A DNA stretch of 7,743 bases, taken from contig JAKDIK010000117.1 in NCBI GenBank assembly GCA_030450535.1, positions 1-7,743 on the forward strand, in the 5' to 3' direction. Source of the stretch: Propionibacteriaceae bacterium. Its GTDB lineage: Bacteria > Actinomycetota > Actinomycetes > Propionibacteriales > Propionibacteriaceae. The notes under the pieces were generated by a model, which was not told the DNA's origin, ran no database searches, and saw nothing but the letters and a program-made list of their open reading frames with translations. Numbering within the stretch: the first letter of the stretch is position 1; each line of letters opens with the position of its first letter. A program made the position numbers and the translations under genes. This document shows, in pieces, positions 6,699 through 7,743 of the stretch.

Positions 6699-6722
6699 GA
6701 TCCCGGCGTCCGCCGGGATGAC
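6699..6722. repeat. Palindromic repeat, family B, copy 2, inverted
   Basis: GATCCCGGCGTCCGCC followed by GGGATGAC is the reverse complement of family B copy 1 at 22 of 24 positions, differing only in the loop. ATCCCGGC (6700-6707) pairs with GCCGGGAT (6712-6719). It ends 13 bases before the ribosome site of the next gene, so a hairpin here could affect readthrough or translation of that gene. Confidence 0.75.
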
Positions 6723-6735
6723 GACTGACTCACCG

Positions 6736-6742
6736 AAAGGAA
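6736..6742 (+). promoter_or_regulatory. Ribosome binding site fixing the GTG start at 6749
   Basis: AAAGGAA lies 6 bases before GTG 6749, which begins the frame that carries the second GH13 domain. The start lies 18 codons before the first barrel strand, as expected for the family. Confidence 0.65.
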
Positions 6743-6748
6743 CCACCC

Positions 6749-7743
6749 GTGTCCCTCCCCTTCGATAATGAGACCGTCGTCCCAGCCGCCGGCGCACAGT
6801 GGTGGCGGCAGGCGGTGGTCTACCAGATCTATCCGCGGAGCTTCGCCGACGCCAACGGCGACGGCATCGGCGACCTGCGCGGCATCGCGTCCCGGATCGA
6901 CTACCTCGCCGGGCTAGGGATCGACGCGGTCTGGTTGAGCCCGTTCTACCCGTCGGAGCTCGCCGACGGGGGCTACGACGTCATCGACTACCGCGACGTC
7001 GACCCGCGGATCGGCACCCTCGCGGACTTCGACGCCCTCGTCGAGGCGCTGCACGCCCGCGGCATCCGGGTGCTGATCGACATCGTGCCCAACCACTCCT
7101 CCAACCTGCATCGCTGGTTCCTCGACGCGGTCGCGGCCGGGCCGGGCAGCGCCGCCCGGGAGCGTTACCACTTCTACGACGGCACCGGGCCGGACGGGTC
7201 GCAGCCGCCCACCGACTGGAGCTCGCTGTTCGGCGGGCCAGCCTGGACCCGGGTGCCGGACGGGCAGTGGTACCTGCACACCTTCGCCGCCGAACAGCCC
7301 GATCTGAACTGGGCCGATCCCGAGGTGCGCGCCTACTTCCTGGGCACCCTGCGGTTCTGGGCCGACCGCGGGGTGGACGGCTTCCGCGTCGACGCCGCCC
7401 ACATGCTGGCCAAGGACATGAGCCACCCGCTGCCGACCCAGGCCGAGCTCGAGGACCTGCCCCGCGACGGCACCCACCCGATGCTGGACCGCGACGAGCT
7501 GCACGACATCTACGCGGAGTGGCGCACCGTGTTCGACAGCTACGACCCGCCGCGGACCGCGGTCGCGGAGGCGGCGGTGCACGCGTCCCGCGTGCCGTTG
7601 TACGCCAGCCCGAAGACCCTCGGCCAGTCGTTCTTCTTCGACCTCCAGCTCGGCCCCTACGAGGCGGGCAGCTTCCGTCGCATCATCGACGACTGCCTCA
7701 GCGTGGCCGCGGCGTCCGGATCGTCGGTCACCTGGGTGCTGAA
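6749..7743 (+). CDS. GH13 alpha-glucosidase, second subfamily (5' part only)
   Basis: The first 331 residues and two bases of the next codon are present; the gene runs off the right edge. It begins MSLPFDNETV, has no signal peptide, and enters the barrel at WWRQAVVYQIYPRSF (18-32). Conserved regions seen: DIVPNH 111-116; GFRVDAAHML 211-220 with nucleophile Asp215; and AVAEAAVHAS 271-280 with acid/base Glu274. The usual substrate loop TDWSSLFGGPAW is intact at 155-166. The sequence ends at TWVL plus AA, where Asn of the NHD region IV motif would follow. DAA after the nucleophile, and RVPLYASP with LGQSFFFDL after the acid, match actinobacterial alpha-1,4-glucosidases (GH13_30 type) rather than the oligo-1,6 type upstream. 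It is a paralogue and not a recent duplicate of that gene. A maltose or maltooligosaccharide substrate is inferred. It may be co-transcribed across the 248-base repeat-filled gap. Confidence 0.92.
   Translation, partial: MSLPFDNETVVPAAGAQWWRQAVVYQIYPRSFADANGDGIGDLRGIASRIDYLAGLGIDAVWLSPFYPSELADGGYDVIDYRDVDPRIGTLADFDALVEALHARGIRVLIDIVPNHSSNLHRWFLDAVAAGPGSAARERYHFYDGTGPDGSQPPTDWSSLFGGPAWTRVPDGQWYLHTFAAEQPDLNWADPEVRAYFLGTLRFWADRGVDGFRVDAAHMLAKDMSHPLPTQAELEDLPRDGTHPMLDRDELHDIYAEWRTVFDSYDPPRTAVAEAAVHASRVPLYASPKTLGQSFFFDLQLGPYEAGSFRRIIDDCLSVAAASGSSVTWVL

Larger units (their letters stand above)
6501..6748. other. 248-base repeat-filled gap between the two glucosidase genes
   Basis: The gap is built almost wholly of repeats in the order A, B, A, inverted B, ending in a short leader with a ribosome site. 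Short open frames on both strands here translate the repeats themselves (for example DEFDQRDPGVRRDDD) and are not genes. I see no RNA gene and no clear promoter. Confidence 0.7.

Noticed and set aside
6494..6722. CRISPR array
   Set aside because: Only two copies of each repeat exist, they are palindromic, the spacer between the A arms is itself conserved, and no cas gene is present.
6501..6728. Small genes in the repeat block (both strands)
   Set aside because: The frames are translations of the palindromic repeats, without ribosome sites or conserved protein features.

Overview
The window comes from a high-GC actinomycete. Evidence for this is the very GC-rich codon third positions, GTG starts behind strong Shine-Dalgarno sites, a twin-arginine/lipobox solute-binding protein, and an ABC sugar importer with no ATPase gene beside it. 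Long antisense open frames everywhere are a by-product of the base composition. The order or genus cannot be fixed from sequence alone.

Layout: (1) 1-125, the last 40 codons of an unrecognised plus-strand gene. (2) 171-1406, minus strand, a ROK-family transcriptional regulator. (3) 1407-1535, a short divergent control region with the only AT-rich patch in this part and an imperfect 34-bp inverted repeat. (4) 1536-2845, a sugar-binding lipoprotein gene broken by a one-base deletion near 2267. (5) 2862-3782 and 3779-4660, two MalF/MalG-type permeases overlapping by ATGA. (6) 4776-6500, a complete GH13 alpha-glucosidase of the oligo-1,6-glucosidase type. (7) 6494-6722, a mosaic of two repeat families, each present twice. 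(8) 6749 to the window end, the first 331 residues of a second GH13 alpha-glucosidase of a different subfamily, cut just before its NHD motif.

Together this reads as an alpha-glucoside uptake and hydrolysis locus. The lipoprotein would capture short alpha-linked oligosaccharides outside the cell, the two permeases would import them with an ATPase encoded elsewhere, and the two cytoplasmic GH13 enzymes would cut them to glucose. Residues after the catalytic Asp suggest one enzyme prefers alpha-1,6 and the other alpha-1,4 linkages. The divergent ROK protein is the obvious candidate regulator.

Nothing here looks like a wholly new system. The points most worth checking are the frameshift in the binding protein (real mutation or sequence error), the composite repeat block that supplies the stop codon of the first glucosidase, and the ROK regulator that lacks the family's ExGH histidine and zinc-site cysteines.
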